DNA of 64,000 nt from an uncultured Pelagibacteraceae bacterium (GTDB taxonomy: Bacteria; Pseudomonadota; Alphaproteobacteria; Pelagibacterales; Pelagibacteraceae): the NCBI GenBank assembly GCA_902543535.1, contig CACBYG010000005.1, forward strand, positions 1 to 64,000, in the 5' to 3' direction. Positions 1 to 8,219 of this stretch are shown in pieces; position 1 is the first letter of the stretch, and each line of letters starts with the position of its first letter. Both the position numbers and the translations under genes were made by a program. The notes below the pieces were generated by a model. That model saw only the letters and a program-made list of their open reading frames with translations. It was not told where the DNA came from and did not search any database.

Positions 1-951
1 TTCGGAAAGAAATTAGATTTACCTTTTTATTTATCACCTACTGCTTTGCAGAGATTATTTCATTATGATGGTGAAAGAGCTGTAGGTAAAGCTGCTAAGA
101 AGTATAATACCATGTTTGGGGTATCTGCTTTAGCAACAGTAAGTGTAGAGGAAATCTCTTCACTTGTTGATACACCAAAAATGTTTCAGTTTTACTTTCA
201 TAAAGACAGAGGTCTTAATGATTCATGCTTAGAAAGAGCAAAAGCAGCTAAGTTTGATGTGATGGCTCTAACAGTTGATACAATAACTGGAGGAAATAGA
301 GAAAGAGATTTGAGAACTGGGTTTACGTCACCACCTAAACTAACACTTTCAAGTTTATTTAGTTTTGCCACAAAGCCAATGTGGGGAATAAATTATTTAA
401 CAAAAGGTAAATTTGAATTACCTCATCTTCAAGATTTTGTAAAAGAGGGTACGAGCACCAACTCTTCAATCGGAAATTATTTTTCTACAATGCTTGATCA
501 GTCAATGAACTGGAAAGATGCTGAACAACTTTGTTCTAAATGGGGAGGTCATTTTGCTTTAAAAGGAGTAATGAGTGTTGAAGATGCAAAAAGAGCAGTA
601 GATATTGGATGCACAGGAATAATGGTTTCAAACCATGGTGGGAGACAACTTGATGGATCAAGATCGCCTTTTGATCAACTTGCTGAAATTGTTGATGCTG
701 TTGGTGACAAACTGGATGTAATCTGTGAGGGTGGAATTCACAGAGGAACTCACATGCTTAAAGCATTATCATTAGGTGCAAAGGCATGTTCTGGAGGAAG
801 ATTATATTTATACGCCTTAGCAGCAGCAGGACAAGCAGGTGTTGAAAGAGCTTTAGAGAAGTATAAGTCTGAATTAGTAAGAGATATGAAGTTAATGGGT
901 TGTACTAAAATAAGTGATTTAAATAGAAGCAATTTAAGATTTAGAACATAG
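1..951 (+). CDS. FMN-dependent alpha-hydroxyacid oxidase/dehydrogenase (LldD/glycolate oxidase family), 5'-truncated by window start
   Basis: Frame is open from base 1 (FGKKLDLPFYLSPTALQ...); motifs QFYFHKDR, LKGVMSVEDAKRA, SNHGGRQLDGSRSPFDQ typical of the family. Confidence 0.9.
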   Translation, partial: FGKKLDLPFYLSPTALQRLFHYDGERAVGKAAKKYNTMFGVSALATVSVEEISSLVDTPKMFQFYFHKDRGLNDSCLERAKAAKFDVMALTVDTITGGNRERDLRTGFTSPPKLTLSSLFSFATKPMWGINYLTKGKFELPHLQDFVKEGTSTNSSIGNYFSTMLDQSMNWKDAEQLCSKWGGHFALKGVMSVEDAKRAVDIGCTGIMVSNHGGRQLDGSRSPFDQLAEIVDAVGDKLDVICEGGIHRGTHMLKALSLGAKACSGGRLYLYALAAAGQAGVERALEKYKSELVRDMKLMGCTKISDLNRSNLRFRT

Positions 952-956
952 CAATC

Positions 957-2108
957 ATGAACATAAATGATTGTTATAACTTTGAAGACTTTAGAAAATT
1001 AGCAAAAAAAAAATTACCATCTCCTATTTTTCATTACATTGATGGTGGTGCAGATGATGAAGTTACTCTCAATAGAAATACAAATGCTTTCAATGATTGT
1101 GATCTTGTTCCAAATATATTAGCAAGTGTTGGAGAGCCTGATTTATCCACAACAGTATTTGGTAGAAAAATTGATATGCCTCTTTTCTTATCACCTACAG
1201 CAATGCAAAGTTTGTACACTCCTGAAGGAGACAAAGCTTCAGCAAGAGCTGCTGAAAAATTTGGAACAATGTATAGTATGTCTACAATGGCATCGTTTTC
1301 AATTGAAGAAATAGCAAATATCTCAAGTGGTCCAAAACTTTTTCAACTATATGTTCATAAAGATCAATCTATCACTGACGATTTAATTGATAGATGTCGA
1401 AGAGCAAATTTTGATGGGCTATGTTTGACTGTGGATACTCTTGTTGCAGGAAACAGAGAAAGAGATCATAGAACTGGGTTTACCACTCCTCCTAAATTAA
1501 CGTTGGAAAGCTTACTAAGTTTTGCGATGCGTCCAGAATGGGTTTTTAAATATTTAACAAATAAAAAATTTGAGTTAGCTAACATTAAACACAAAACTGA
1601 CAAAGGAACTAACATTGCGAAATCAGTCATAGATTATATTAATGAACAATACGATCCTAAAATGAATTGGAAAGATGCAGAATACTGTATCAAAAGATGG
1701 AACGGTCCTTTTGCACTGAAAGGAGTGATGTCGGTTGAAGATGCTAAAAGAGCAATTGATATTGGCTGCACTGCGATAATGATTTCTAATCATGGAGGAA
1801 GACAATTAGATGGTTCAAGATCTCCTTTCGATCAAGTGAAAGCTATTTCAGATGCAGTTGGTGATAAGTTAGAAATTATACTTGATGGTGGTATTAGAAG
1901 AGGAACGCATGTTCTTAAAGCGCTAGCTGCAGGAGCAACTGCATGTAGTTTTGGTAAAGCATTTCTTTTTAGTTTAGGAGCCGGAGGTCAAAAAGGAGTT
2001 GAAAGATTACTAGACAATATGCAAAAAGAAATTAGAAGAAATATGATTTTGATGGGATGTAAAAAAATTGAAGACTTGGATGCGTCAAAAATAATCTACC
2101 GTAACTAA
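957..2108 (+). CDS. lldD: FMN-dependent alpha-hydroxyacid oxidase/dehydrogenase (LldD family), tandem paralog
   Basis: Full length 383 aa; HYIDGGADDE, QLYVHKDQ, LKGVMS, SNHGGRQLDG, DGGIRRGTHVLKAL motifs. Confidence 0.88.
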   Translation: MNINDCYNFEDFRKLAKKKLPSPIFHYIDGGADDEVTLNRNTNAFNDCDLVPNILASVGEPDLSTTVFGRKIDMPLFLSPTAMQSLYTPEGDKASARAAEKFGTMYSMSTMASFSIEEIANISSGPKLFQLYVHKDQSITDDLIDRCRRANFDGLCLTVDTLVAGNRERDHRTGFTTPPKLTLESLLSFAMRPEWVFKYLTNKKFELANIKHKTDKGTNIAKSVIDYINEQYDPKMNWKDAEYCIKRWNGPFALKGVMSVEDAKRAIDIGCTAIMISNHGGRQLDGSRSPFDQVKAISDAVGDKLEIILDGGIRRGTHVLKALAAGATACSFGKAFLFSLGAGGQKGVERLLDNMQKEIRRNMILMGCKKIEDLDASKIIYRN

Positions 2109-2213
2109 TCAATAAGTAATTGTCAGGATTATCGTAAAAACCTAAAACAGGTAATTTAAAAAACATGAATAGACATTAGCCTACTTTTCGTCTAGGTTTT
2201 CATTTTTAAAATT

Positions 2214-3380
2214 ATGAAACTTGCAAAAAATTTAGATAACTTAGGAACTGAATCAGCATTTAGTGTCTTAGCAGAAGCTAAAGCATTAGAAGCAAAAGGC
2301 CATCCAATGATACATCTAGGATTAGGTCAGCCAGATTTTAAAACACCCAAGCATGTAGTCGAAGCTGCAAAAAAAGCTTTAGATGATGGACACCATGGAT
2401 ATGTGATGTCTAACGGAATTCCAGAATGTAGAGAAGCTGTAACAAGATGGATTAAAAAACAGTATAACGCAAATATTGATGCTGAAAGAATTTTAATTAT
2501 GCCTGGTGGAAAGCCTACGATGAGTTATGCCATCCAATGTTTTGGTGAACCAGGAGCAGAAATAATTCATCCTACACCAGCATTTCCGATTTATGAATCA
2601 ATGATAAATTATACTGGTTCAACACCTGTACCATATGATCTTACTGAAGATAAGGATCTTAAATTTGATCCAGATAAAATATTATCTCTAATTACTGATA
2701 AAACTAGATTGTTAATTTTAATTAATCCAAATAACCCAACGGGTAGTTTTGTTGAAAAACCTGTAATAGATTATTTTGCAAAAGAATTGGAAAAACATCC
2801 ACACGTTACTATTTTAAGTGATGAAATTTATAGTAGACAAATTTTTGACTACAAAGAAATGCCGTCATTTTTTCATTATGAAGCATTAAAGGATAGGTTA
2901 ATAGTTTTAGAGGGATGGAGTAAAGCTTACTCAATGACTGGTTGGAGACTAGGATGGAGTTATTGGCCTAAAGAAATGATTCCGCATGTTAACAAATTAT
3001 TAATAAATAGTGTGTCTTGCGTAAATGCAGCTGCACAATATGCAGGTATAGCAGCATTAGATGGTCCAGATGACTCAATCAAAGATATGCTAGATAAATT
3101 TACATTGAGAAGAAATTTAATCCATAAAGGATTAAATGATTTGCCTGGAATTGAATGTAGCTTACCTGGCGGTGCTTTTTATGCTTTTCCAAAAGTAATA
3201 GGCACGGGCATGAATGGTTCTGAATTTTGTAAAAAAGCTATGCACGAAGCTGGAGTTGCTATTGTTCCAGGAACAGCATTTGGTAAAACTTGCCAAGATT
3301 ATGTAAGATTTAGCTTTGCCGCATCTAGAGATAATATACAGCAAGCATTGGAAAATATAGGCAAGATGCTTTCTAAATAA
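2214..3380 (+). CDS. PLP-dependent class I/II aminotransferase (aspartate aminotransferase-like)
   Basis: 388 aa; NPNNPTGS, SDEIYSRQIFD, GWSKAYSMTGWRLGW (PLP lysine) motifs. Confidence 0.88.
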   Translation: MKLAKNLDNLGTESAFSVLAEAKALEAKGHPMIHLGLGQPDFKTPKHVVEAAKKALDDGHHGYVMSNGIPECREAVTRWIKKQYNANIDAERILIMPGGKPTMSYAIQCFGEPGAEIIHPTPAFPIYESMINYTGSTPVPYDLTEDKDLKFDPDKILSLITDKTRLLILINPNNPTGSFVEKPVIDYFAKELEKHPHVTILSDEIYSRQIFDYKEMPSFFHYEALKDRLIVLEGWSKAYSMTGWRLGWSYWPKEMIPHVNKLLINSVSCVNAAAQYAGIAALDGPDDSIKDMLDKFTLRRNLIHKGLNDLPGIECSLPGGAFYAFPKVIGTGMNGSEFCKKAMHEAGVAIVPGTAFGKTCQDYVRFSFAASRDNIQQALENIGKMLSK

Positions 3381-3425
3381 GCTATATTTTTATATTTTTT
3401 TTTATTATTATTAATATTTAGAATT

Positions 3426-4799
3426 ATGAACCAGCAAGTTGAAATAGAATTAAAAAATCTTTTAAACAGTAGATATTCAACCTCAGAATCTGCTCGTGGA
3501 AATTATGCAAGAGGTGAAGATACTTATGATCCAATTCTATCAAAAGCAGTAGTTTTTCCTGAAACCAATGAAGAAGTTTCAAAAATATTAAAACTTTGTA
3601 ACGAACATAAAATACCAGTAGTTCCGTATGGTACTGGAACATCTTTAGAGGGGAATGTTGTAGGAAATGAAGATGGCATAACTATTTGTTTAGAAAAAAT
3701 GAATAAAATTTTAAGTGTTAACGCTGAAGATTTTGATTGTAGAGTTCAAGCTTGTGTAACAAAGGAACAATTAAACGAGTATTTGAGAGAAGATGGAGTT
3801 TTTTTCCCAATCGATCCTGGAGCAAACGCAGCTTTAGGTGGCATGGCCTCTACCTCAGCATCAGGAACAATGGCTGTAAAATATGGAACTATGAAGACAG
3901 TTATTTCAGGTCTGACAGTAATTTTACCAAATGGTGATATCATTAATACAGGTGGTAGAACTAAAAAAACTTCAGCAGGTTATAATTTAACTAATCTATT
4001 TGTTGGATCAGAAGGAACTCTCGGTATTATTACTGAAGTCCATTTAAGATTATCTCCAATACCAGAAAGCATTATGAGTGCAGTTTGTCATTTTCCTTCA
4101 TTAGAGGATGCAGTAATGACGGCTCAACAGGTTATTCAGTATGGTGTTCCAATTGCAAGGATTGAAATGTTAAATGCAGATCAAATGGGTATTAGTATTA
4201 ATTATTCAAAATTAAAAGATATTGAGGCAGTACCAACTTTATTTTTTGAATTTCACGGATCAGAGTCCTCGAATAAAGAGAATATTGAAATTGTAGAAGA
4301 ATTATCAAAAGATAACAAAGGTAGTTCTTTTAAGTGGGCTAAAGATTTAGAAGATAGAAATAAACTTTGGCAAGCAAGATGGGACGTATATTACTCTGTT
4401 AAGGCTTTAAATGATAACGGAAGAGTTTATTCAACTGATGTATGTGTTCCAATTTCAAAGATTACAGAGTGTGTAAAATTTGCAGAAGAAAAAGCAAAAG
4501 AATTTGGAGTTAGGGCTCCAATGGTTGGCCACATGGGTGATGGTAATTTCCATGTCGTTCTACCTTACGATCCTGCAAAAAAAGAAATGTATAAACAACT
4601 TAGAGCTTTTAATAGCTCATTAATTAGAAAAGCCTTAGAGCTTGAGGGAACTATTACAGGTGAACATGGTGTAGGTCTTCATAAAAAAGAGTATTTATTA
4701 GAGCAGCATCCCGATAGTATTCCAGTGATGAAATCAATTAAAAGAACATTGGATCCAAATAATATAATGAACCCTGGAAAAATTTTCGATCTAAACTAA
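3426..4799 (+). CDS. FAD-binding oxidase, GlcD/D-lactate dehydrogenase family
   Basis: 457 aa; VPYGTGTSLEGNV, PGANAALGGMASTSASGTMAVKYGTM, GEHGVGLHKKEYL motifs. Confidence 0.88.
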   Translation: MNQQVEIELKNLLNSRYSTSESARGNYARGEDTYDPILSKAVVFPETNEEVSKILKLCNEHKIPVVPYGTGTSLEGNVVGNEDGITICLEKMNKILSVNAEDFDCRVQACVTKEQLNEYLREDGVFFPIDPGANAALGGMASTSASGTMAVKYGTMKTVISGLTVILPNGDIINTGGRTKKTSAGYNLTNLFVGSEGTLGIITEVHLRLSPIPESIMSAVCHFPSLEDAVMTAQQVIQYGVPIARIEMLNADQMGISINYSKLKDIEAVPTLFFEFHGSESSNKENIEIVEELSKDNKGSSFKWAKDLEDRNKLWQARWDVYYSVKALNDNGRVYSTDVCVPISKITECVKFAEEKAKEFGVRAPMVGHMGDGNFHVVLPYDPAKKEMYKQLRAFNSSLIRKALELEGTITGEHGVGLHKKEYLLEQHPDSIPVMKSIKRTLDPNNIMNPGKIFDLN

Positions 4800-4807
4800 T
4801 CTTAAAT

Positions 4808-5761
4808 ATGAAAAAAATCCTGATCACTAGGAGATTACTAAGATCTTGTGAGGATAAAGCCAAAGAAACATTTGAAGCAAATTTTAATTTAAACGATGAA
4901 TTATATTCTCAAAAAAAATTAATTGAGTTAAGTGGTGGGCAAGATGGGATATTGTCGTCCTTAACTGATAAATTGGATGCCGAAACAATAAATCAACTTC
5001 CAGACTCGATAAAAATTATTTCAAATTTTGCTGTTGGATTTGGAAACATAGACTTAGAAGCAGCAAAGAAAAAAGGTATTGTAGTTACCAATACTCCTGA
5101 TGTTTTGACTGATGCAACAGCTGAGATAGGAGTATTATTGATTTTAGGTGCGTGTAGACGAGCTGCAGAGGGAATTGAAAGTGCAAAAGTAGGTGGCTGG
5201 AAGTGGTCAGCAGATTATTTAATTGGCAAGCAATTAACAGGTGCCAGACTTGGAATTCTTGGCATGGGGAGAATTGGACAAAAAATTGCAAAAGTTGCTA
5301 AATCTTTAGGAATGATCATTCATTATCACAATAGATCTAAGCTAAGTGAAGATAAAGAAGACGGAGCAACATACCATGATAATTTAAAAGACTTACTTTC
5401 AGTATCAGATGTATTGTCAGTTTGTTGTCCAGCTTCAAAAGAAACAGTCGATATGATTAATAAAGATACAATTGAATATTTACCTAAAGGAGCAATTGTT
5501 ACAAACGTTGCAAGAGGAGATATTATCGAGGATGAAGCTTTGATAGATGCTCTTGAACGAAGAAAAGTTTACGCTGTAGGATTGGATGTTTATAAGAATG
5601 AACCAAATTTAAATCCTGGATATCTTAAACATAAAAGCGCATTTATCCTTCCACATTTAGGCAGTGCTACCAAAGAAACCCGAACTGCAATGGCTAATTT
5701 AGCAATAGATAATATTGATGAATTTTTTAAAACGGGTAGCTGTAAGAATAAAGTAAATTAA
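4808..5761 (+). CDS. D-2-hydroxyacid dehydrogenase (glyoxylate/hydroxypyruvate reductase-like)
   Basis: 317 aa; LGILGMGRIGQKIAKVAKSLGM Rossmann motif, NVARGDIIEDEALIDAL, HLGSAT motifs. Confidence 0.88.
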   Translation: MKKILITRRLLRSCEDKAKETFEANFNLNDELYSQKKLIELSGGQDGILSSLTDKLDAETINQLPDSIKIISNFAVGFGNIDLEAAKKKGIVVTNTPDVLTDATAEIGVLLILGACRRAAEGIESAKVGGWKWSADYLIGKQLTGARLGILGMGRIGQKIAKVAKSLGMIIHYHNRSKLSEDKEDGATYHDNLKDLLSVSDVLSVCCPASKETVDMINKDTIEYLPKGAIVTNVARGDIIEDEALIDALERRKVYAVGLDVYKNEPNLNPGYLKHKSAFILPHLGSATKETRTAMANLAIDNIDEFFKTGSCKNKVN

Positions 5762-5770
5762 TCGAAATTC

Positions 5771-6982
5771 ATGAATAAACCTGTTTTAGCCAAATCAAAG
5801 GCTATTACGATATTTTTAGTTTTTGCTTTAGGATATTTCATTTCAAATCTTCTAAGAGCAATTACTGCAACTATTTCACCAGAGCTAGTTACCGAATTTA
5901 ATCTAACAGCTGGAGAACTTGGTCTTTTAGGAGGCGGATATTTTTTAGGATTTGCGAGCGTTCAAATTCCACTTGGTTATTTATTAGACTCGAAAGGACC
6001 AAAGAAAATTGTTTCTTATTTTTTATCTTTAACAATTATTGGATTAATTTTATTCGCCTCAGCACAAAATTTAACAATGCTTCTCGTTTCGAGAATTTTA
6101 ATTGGTGTTGGAGTGGGTGCATGTTTGATGGGACCATTGACTGCATATAGAATTTGGTATCAGGATCAAACTCAACAACGAGCTAATTCTTGGATGTTAA
6201 TGGTAGGAGCAATCGGAATGCTATCTTCTAGTTTACCAGTTCAATATTTTTTACCAATAATTGGATGGAGAGATATATTTATGTATTTAGCTGTTTTAAC
6301 TTTTTTAAGCATAGTTTTAATCATTATATTTATTCCTAAGTGGGACTCAGATAGAATTACTAGTGAAGACTCCGGCGACTCAAAATTAAGCACTGTTTGG
6401 AAAAATCCCTTATTTAAAAGTTTGGTTCCAATGGGTTTTTTTAATTATGGGGGATTATTTGCTATCCAAACATTGTGGGCTGGCCCATGGATGGTAAGAG
6501 TTTCTGGATACACTCCAGAAGAAAGTGCCCAAGGTCTTTTTCTAATTTATTTTTGTATGCTTTTCTCTTTCTTAAGTTGGGGCTATTTTGTTCCAAGGTT
6601 TTCAAAAAGTGTAAGTGATGCTGTAAAATTATTAAGATTTGGTGCTCCAATAAATCTAATAGTATTATCAATAATTATTTATTTAGGTCCAAACGCTGGA
6701 GCAATTCATTGGGCAATATTTATAGTTAGTTCAATATTTTTATCTTTAACTCAGCCTGCGGTTGGCATGGCTTTTTCATTATCTAATGCTGGAAAAGCCT
6801 TAACATCTTTTAATTTATTAATATTTATAGGAGCATTTTCATTACAATGGATAATTGGATTAATAATTGATTTAGCAATTAGTCTAAATTTTTCTGAAAT
6901 AAATTCTTTTAAATTTGCAATGATTTTTGTTTTTCTTACTTCCCTCTCATCTTACTTTTATTTTTTAATTAAAAATAAATAA
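5771..6982 (+). CDS. MFS transporter
   Basis: 403 aa, multiple hydrophobic TM segments; co-directional with the hydroxyacid genes. Confidence 0.8.
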   Translation: MNKPVLAKSKAITIFLVFALGYFISNLLRAITATISPELVTEFNLTAGELGLLGGGYFLGFASVQIPLGYLLDSKGPKKIVSYFLSLTIIGLILFASAQNLTMLLVSRILIGVGVGACLMGPLTAYRIWYQDQTQQRANSWMLMVGAIGMLSSSLPVQYFLPIIGWRDIFMYLAVLTFLSIVLIIIFIPKWDSDRITSEDSGDSKLSTVWKNPLFKSLVPMGFFNYGGLFAIQTLWAGPWMVRVSGYTPEESAQGLFLIYFCMLFSFLSWGYFVPRFSKSVSDAVKLLRFGAPINLIVLSIIIYLGPNAGAIHWAIFIVSSIFLSLTQPAVGMAFSLSNAGKALTSFNLLIFIGAFSLQWIIGLIIDLAISLNFSEINSFKFAMIFVFLTSLSSYFYFLIKNK

Positions 6983-6988
6983 ATTTAT

Positions 6989-8074
6989 TTAATTAAGATG
7001 TTTATAAATAGTTGTTCTCGAAACTCCTAATTTTCTGGAGACAGCCATTATATTTTTTGTTTCAAAATAAGTTGATCTAATTAGCTTACATCTTTCTCTT
7101 CTAATTTTAGTGTCATTACATTTTTTACAAGCGAAAATTTTTTCTGAACTATTATTAGCTATAAGTTTATTTTCTTTGAAGTTTTGACTTTTTGTTACAA
7201 AAACAGATGAACCTAAGTGATCAGTTATCTTTAAAGTTTTATTGTTTAATAAGTCTGAAGCAATAGAGGAAAAAGAATTTGTAAAGATCTTATTAAAATT
7301 TTCATTTTTTAAATCTACCAAACCATTAAGCATAATTTTTGCATTTTGGTTTGCTCCAACAATTACACCATCACCGTTGATTGCCAATAATCCAACGCTT
7401 GTGGTTGATAAGTATTCTAATCTAGGATGGAAAGACAAAATTAATTCACTATTAAACTTTCTAATAAATAATTTTGTTTCAATACTACGGGTTGCAAGTT
7501 TTACTAACGCCAAAGTATGTTGCTCTCTTGACATAGAGTCAGTAGAAGCATCAATGATTCCAATTGTTTTACCATCGTAGTTAATAATTGGGCTTGCAAA
7601 ACATGAAATATTTTCGTGGGCAATAAAGAAATGCTCTTTACCAGAAACAATGGTTGGTTTTTTCAATTCAACTGACAATCCTAAACCATTAGTGCCGCAA
7701 ACATTTTCAGCCCAAATTGAACCAGGCACAACTGTCTTACCAACATCTGTCTGAAGACAGGTTTTATCATAAATGGTATCAAGTACTAATCCATTTTCAT
7801 TTGAGTATGCTACCATGAAATTAGTTCCAGCAATTTGGGAATATAAAAGTTCTAATTCTGGAATAATTAATTTTCTTATACTCTCGTTTTTTTCTTTTAT
7901 CTTTTTAAGTTCTATTGAAGAAATAATACTTTGTTTTGGATCTTTAAAAGGATCTAATCCATTATTTACACATCTAGTCCAACTTTCAGAAATTTCATTA
8001 CTTATTTTTTGGGAGATCATTCCTCTTTTTTCAAGGATATTTTTAATCTCTTGGTTTTTAGGTATTAACTCCAT
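6989..8074 (-). CDS. AcoR/DhaR-like transcriptional regulator with GAF, PAS-like and Fis-type HTH regions but no AAA+ domain
   Basis: 361 aa; GTNFMVAYSNENGLVLDT... ENVCGTNGLGLSVELKKPTIVSGKEHFF... GIIDASTDS typical of AcoR-type GAF; C-terminal NIMAVSRKLGVSRTTIYKHLN HTH; no Walker A or GAFTGA motif. Confidence 0.8.
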   Translation of the reverse strand: MELIPKNQEIKNILEKRGMISQKISNEISESWTRCVNNGLDPFKDPKQSIISSIELKKIKEKNESIRKLIIPELELLYSQIAGTNFMVAYSNENGLVLDTIYDKTCLQTDVGKTVVPGSIWAENVCGTNGLGLSVELKKPTIVSGKEHFFIAHENISCFASPIINYDGKTIGIIDASTDSMSREQHTLALVKLATRSIETKLFIRKFNSELILSFHPRLEYLSTTSVGLLAINGDGVIVGANQNAKIMLNGLVDLKNENFNKIFTNSFSSIASDLLNNKTLKITDHLGSSVFVTKSQNFKENKLIANNSSEKIFACKKCNDTKIRRERCKLIRSTYFETKNIMAVSRKLGVSRTTIYKHLN

Positions 8075-8143
8075 TTATTGTTGAGAATAATAGAATTTAA
8101 CAATAGAACAACCAACTTCAGGTTGTATTTGTAAATTTATTGA

Positions 8144-8157
8144 ACACTTAAAAGTGT
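8144..8157. promoter_or_regulatory. Candidate operator: perfect inverted repeat ACACTT-AA-AAGTGT
   Basis: Inverted repeat in the divergent regulator/adh intergenic region, 2 bp upstream of the candidate -35. Confidence 0.4.
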
Positions 8158-8159
8158 CA

Positions 8160-8188
8160 TTGACTCCCTCTCATATACTATTTTTAAT
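8160..8188 (+). promoter_or_regulatory. Candidate sigma70 promoter TTGACT-17 bp-TTTAAT for the adh/ABC operon
   Basis: -35 at 8160-8165, -10-like at 8183-8188, 17 bp spacer, about 30 bp before the ATG at 8220. Confidence 0.45.
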
Positions 8189-8219
8189 ATGGTTTGAAAA
8201 AATTAAAGGGAGAGAATTA

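Noticed and set aside
7242-8084. Forward ORFs of 112 and 103 aa
   Set aside because: Antisense to the well-supported GAF/Fis regulator; no family resemblance or RBS evidence.
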